The notes under the pieces are model-generated. The model was given only the letters and a program-made list of their open reading frames with translations. It did not search any database and had not been told where the DNA came from. Positions 62,851-64,000 of a stretch of DNA of 64,000 nucleotides are shown here, piece after piece. The position numbers were made by a program, and so were the translations under genes. Within the stretch, counting starts at the first letter, position 1, and each line of letters begins with the position of its first letter. Origin of the DNA: JBJMHZ01 sp045807125 (GTDB lineage Bacteria; Actinomycetota; Actinomycetes; JAWWOL01). The stretch lies in contig JBJMHZ010000005.1 of NCBI GenBank assembly GCA_045807125.1, positions 1 through 64,000 of the forward strand, written 5' to 3'.

Positions 62851-63575
62851 TGGACACCGACGTTCACGCCAAGGACGCCAAGGACGCCGAGGCCGTCCCG
62901 CTGTGGAACCAGGCCTACGACCCGTCGCAACTGCACGGGCAGGGGAACCTGTGGGGCGACCCGCCGGTGCCGTACGCGGAGAAGGCGGCCAGGGCCTTCG
63001 CCGAGAATTCCGCGGCGGTCGTCCTCGACCTTCCGTGCGGCGACGGGCGCAACCTCCCGCCACTGGCCGCCGGCGCCCCGGTCCTGCTCGGCGGCGATAC
63101 CGCGGAAAAGGCGATGGCGATCGCCGAGGAGGTGGCCGCGAAGGCCGGTATCCGCGACAAGGTGGTCCTCGTCAAGATGGACGCGTTCGCGACCGGGCTG
63201 CTGGACGAATCGGTCGACGGCGTCTTCTGCTGGGACCTGCTCGGCCATCTGCGCAACCCGCAGGACGCGCTGCGCGAGCTCTACCGGATCATCCGCCCGG
63301 GTGGCCGGATCGTCGCGAACATGTGGACGATGAACGACTGCCAGGTGAGCGACCCGAATATCAGGGAGATCGGTCTCAAGGAGTTCATCGACCATTTCGA
63401 GTTCTACTGCAAGTTCTACGACGAGGCCGACCTGCGGGCGCTCCTCGACTCGATTGGGCTGGCCGCCGAGAAGGTCGAGGTCGAGCGCTGGTGGGAGCCG
63501 CCGCACGCGGTCTACCGCGATTACGACCACGAGCACGAGAGCCTCATCTTCACCGTCGCGAAGCCGAGCGGCTGA
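62850..63575 (+). CDS. Class I SAM-dependent methyltransferase
   Basis: A 241-residue methyltransferase. SAM motif I is VVLDLPCGDGRNLPPLA, motif II reads GVFCWDLLGHL and motif III IIRPGGRIVANMW. An N-terminal NLWGDPPVPYAEKAARAF is characteristic but not of a family I can name. It lacks the conserved Cys set of ArsM, so arsenic methylation is unlikely. GTG 62850 follows GGGAGGG. A GHMP kinase gene begins shortly after the stop, suggesting a shared pathway. Confidence 0.85.
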   Translation: MDTDVHAKDAKDAEAVPLWNQAYDPSQLHGQGNLWGDPPVPYAEKAARAFAENSAAVVLDLPCGDGRNLPPLAAGAPVLLGGDTAEKAMAIAEEVAAKAGIRDKVVLVKMDAFATGLLDESVDGVFCWDLLGHLRNPQDALRELYRIIRPGGRIVANMWTMNDCQVSDPNIREIGLKEFIDHFEFYCKFYDEADLRALLDSIGLAAEKVEVERWWEPPHAVYRDYDHEHESLIFTVAKPSG

Positions 63576-63619
63576 GGCCTTCGAAGGGCGTGACGGCCGA
63601 ACGTATCCAGGATGACGTG

Positions 63620-64000
63620 ATGCGGAACGCAGCGGGACCGGGACGCAGCGCCGGCGCGGGGTCCCCGAACGGCCACCGCGGCCCCCGCCCGGTCGACTTC
63701 GAGGCCGGCACCGGCTTCGCCCCGGCGCACCACGGCGAGCTCCTGCAGGGCATGTTCGCCGACGGGACGGGGCGGCTGCGCCGGGCGCTGGTGACGCTGC
63801 CCGACCCGGGACGGGGCAGCCACGCCGCGTTCTACCCGAGCGAGAACCACTGGGGCGTCGTCGGCACGCCGGAGCTGATCAAGGTACGGCGGGCGGCGAT
63901 CGTCACCCTGCGCGAGCTGCCAGCTCACCCCTCCCCGGCGAAGGGCGGCCAGGTCGAGATCACCAGCAACGTGCCGCGCGGCATCGGGATGGGGTCATCG
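63620..64000 (+). CDS. GHMP kinase, PduX/threonine kinase-like (cut by window edge)
   Basis: The first 127 residues of a small-molecule kinase. APAHHGELLQGMF corresponds to the GELxQG motif of PduX/BluE L-threonine kinases, and the ATP loop VPRGIGMGSS (PxGxGxGSS) is reached at the window end. ATG 63620 has AGGA upstream; in-frame GTG codons at 63590 and 63617 are alternatives. It lies 44 bp after the methyltransferase stop. The substrate may be an amino acid with a hydroxyl group such as Thr. Confidence 0.8.
   Translation, partial: MRNAAGPGRSAGAGSPNGHRGPRPVDFEAGTGFAPAHHGELLQGMFADGTGRLRRALVTLPDPGRGSHAAFYPSENHWGVVGTPELIKVRRAAIVTLRELPAHPSPAKGGQVEITSNVPRGIGMGSS

Noticed and set aside
62850..63575. 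Methyltransferase considered as arsenite methyltransferase ArsM because of the adjacent ars genes
   Set aside because: The conserved ArsM cysteines are not seen, and the gene is separated from arsI by 512 bp with a different likely partner downstream.

Overview
The window is about 64 kb of very GC-rich DNA. Codon usage, many GTG starts, the PepN/DUF5130 pairing, a signature ATP-grasp/MbtH/NRPS locus and a chemotaxis operon with a FliA-type sigma factor point to a motile actinomycete outside Streptomyces (for example a Kineosporia-, Cryptosporangium- or Motilibacter-like lineage). The genus is inference only.

Left part (1-15.5 kb): the 3' end of an IS256-family transposase, a few small hypothetical genes, then ordinary metabolism and housekeeping genes. 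These are an O-acetyltransferase, an aldehyde dehydrogenase, aminopeptidase N with its DUF5130 neighbour, 4-alpha-glucanotransferase, an amidase, an HNH protein, a prolyl oligopeptidase, an MscS channel and an OsmC protein.

Motility block (15.6-25.1 kb): cheA-cheW and cheY-cheB-cheR-cheX run leftward. A FlgN-like gene with a tiny partner runs rightward. A FliA-type sigma factor and a SpoIIE-type phosphatase follow. Three sites match a TCA-N15-17-GCCGA pattern expected of actinobacterial FliA promoters. CheA carries an inserted pair of 24-residue motifs resembling the c-di-GMP-binding MshEN domain.

Middle part (25-36.6 kb): EttA, a TetR regulator with a palindromic site upstream, tRNA-Arg(TCT), a membrane acyltransferase with an SGNH tail, a sulfotransferase, a secreted trypsin-like protease, oligoribonuclease, tRNA-His(GTG), an orphan peptide-type solute-binding lipoprotein, an SDR-family protein and tRNA-Lys(CTT). 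About 3.6 kb downstream of tRNA-Lys lies an imperfect copy of its 3' half. The interval holds a PAS-GGDEF protein, a TMEM175-type channel and a YihY-type membrane protein, and looks like a cryptic island without an integrase.

Biosynthetic cluster (about 42.2-60.3 kb): eleven leftward genes, almost all overlapping by 4-13 bp, form one apparent operon. They are a dimodular NRPS (A-PCP-C-A-PCP-TE), MbtH, an MFS exporter, an unusual aminotransferase/2OG-oxygenase fusion, a thioesterase with a Cys nucleophile, a free A-PCP, a P450, a free PCP-C, an ATP-grasp ligase, a SnoaL-like protein and an aldehyde dehydrogenase. The adenylation pockets read as Thr, a Val-like residue on the free A-PCP, and one pocket with Glu in place of the usual Asp235. 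I do not recognise the product; this is the best candidate for an undescribed system here.

Right end (60.6-64 kb): an arsenic unit (ArsR repressor, aquaporin, ArsI-type dioxygenase) around a palindromic operator. After it come a small ORF, a methyltransferase and the start of a GHMP kinase cut by the window edge.
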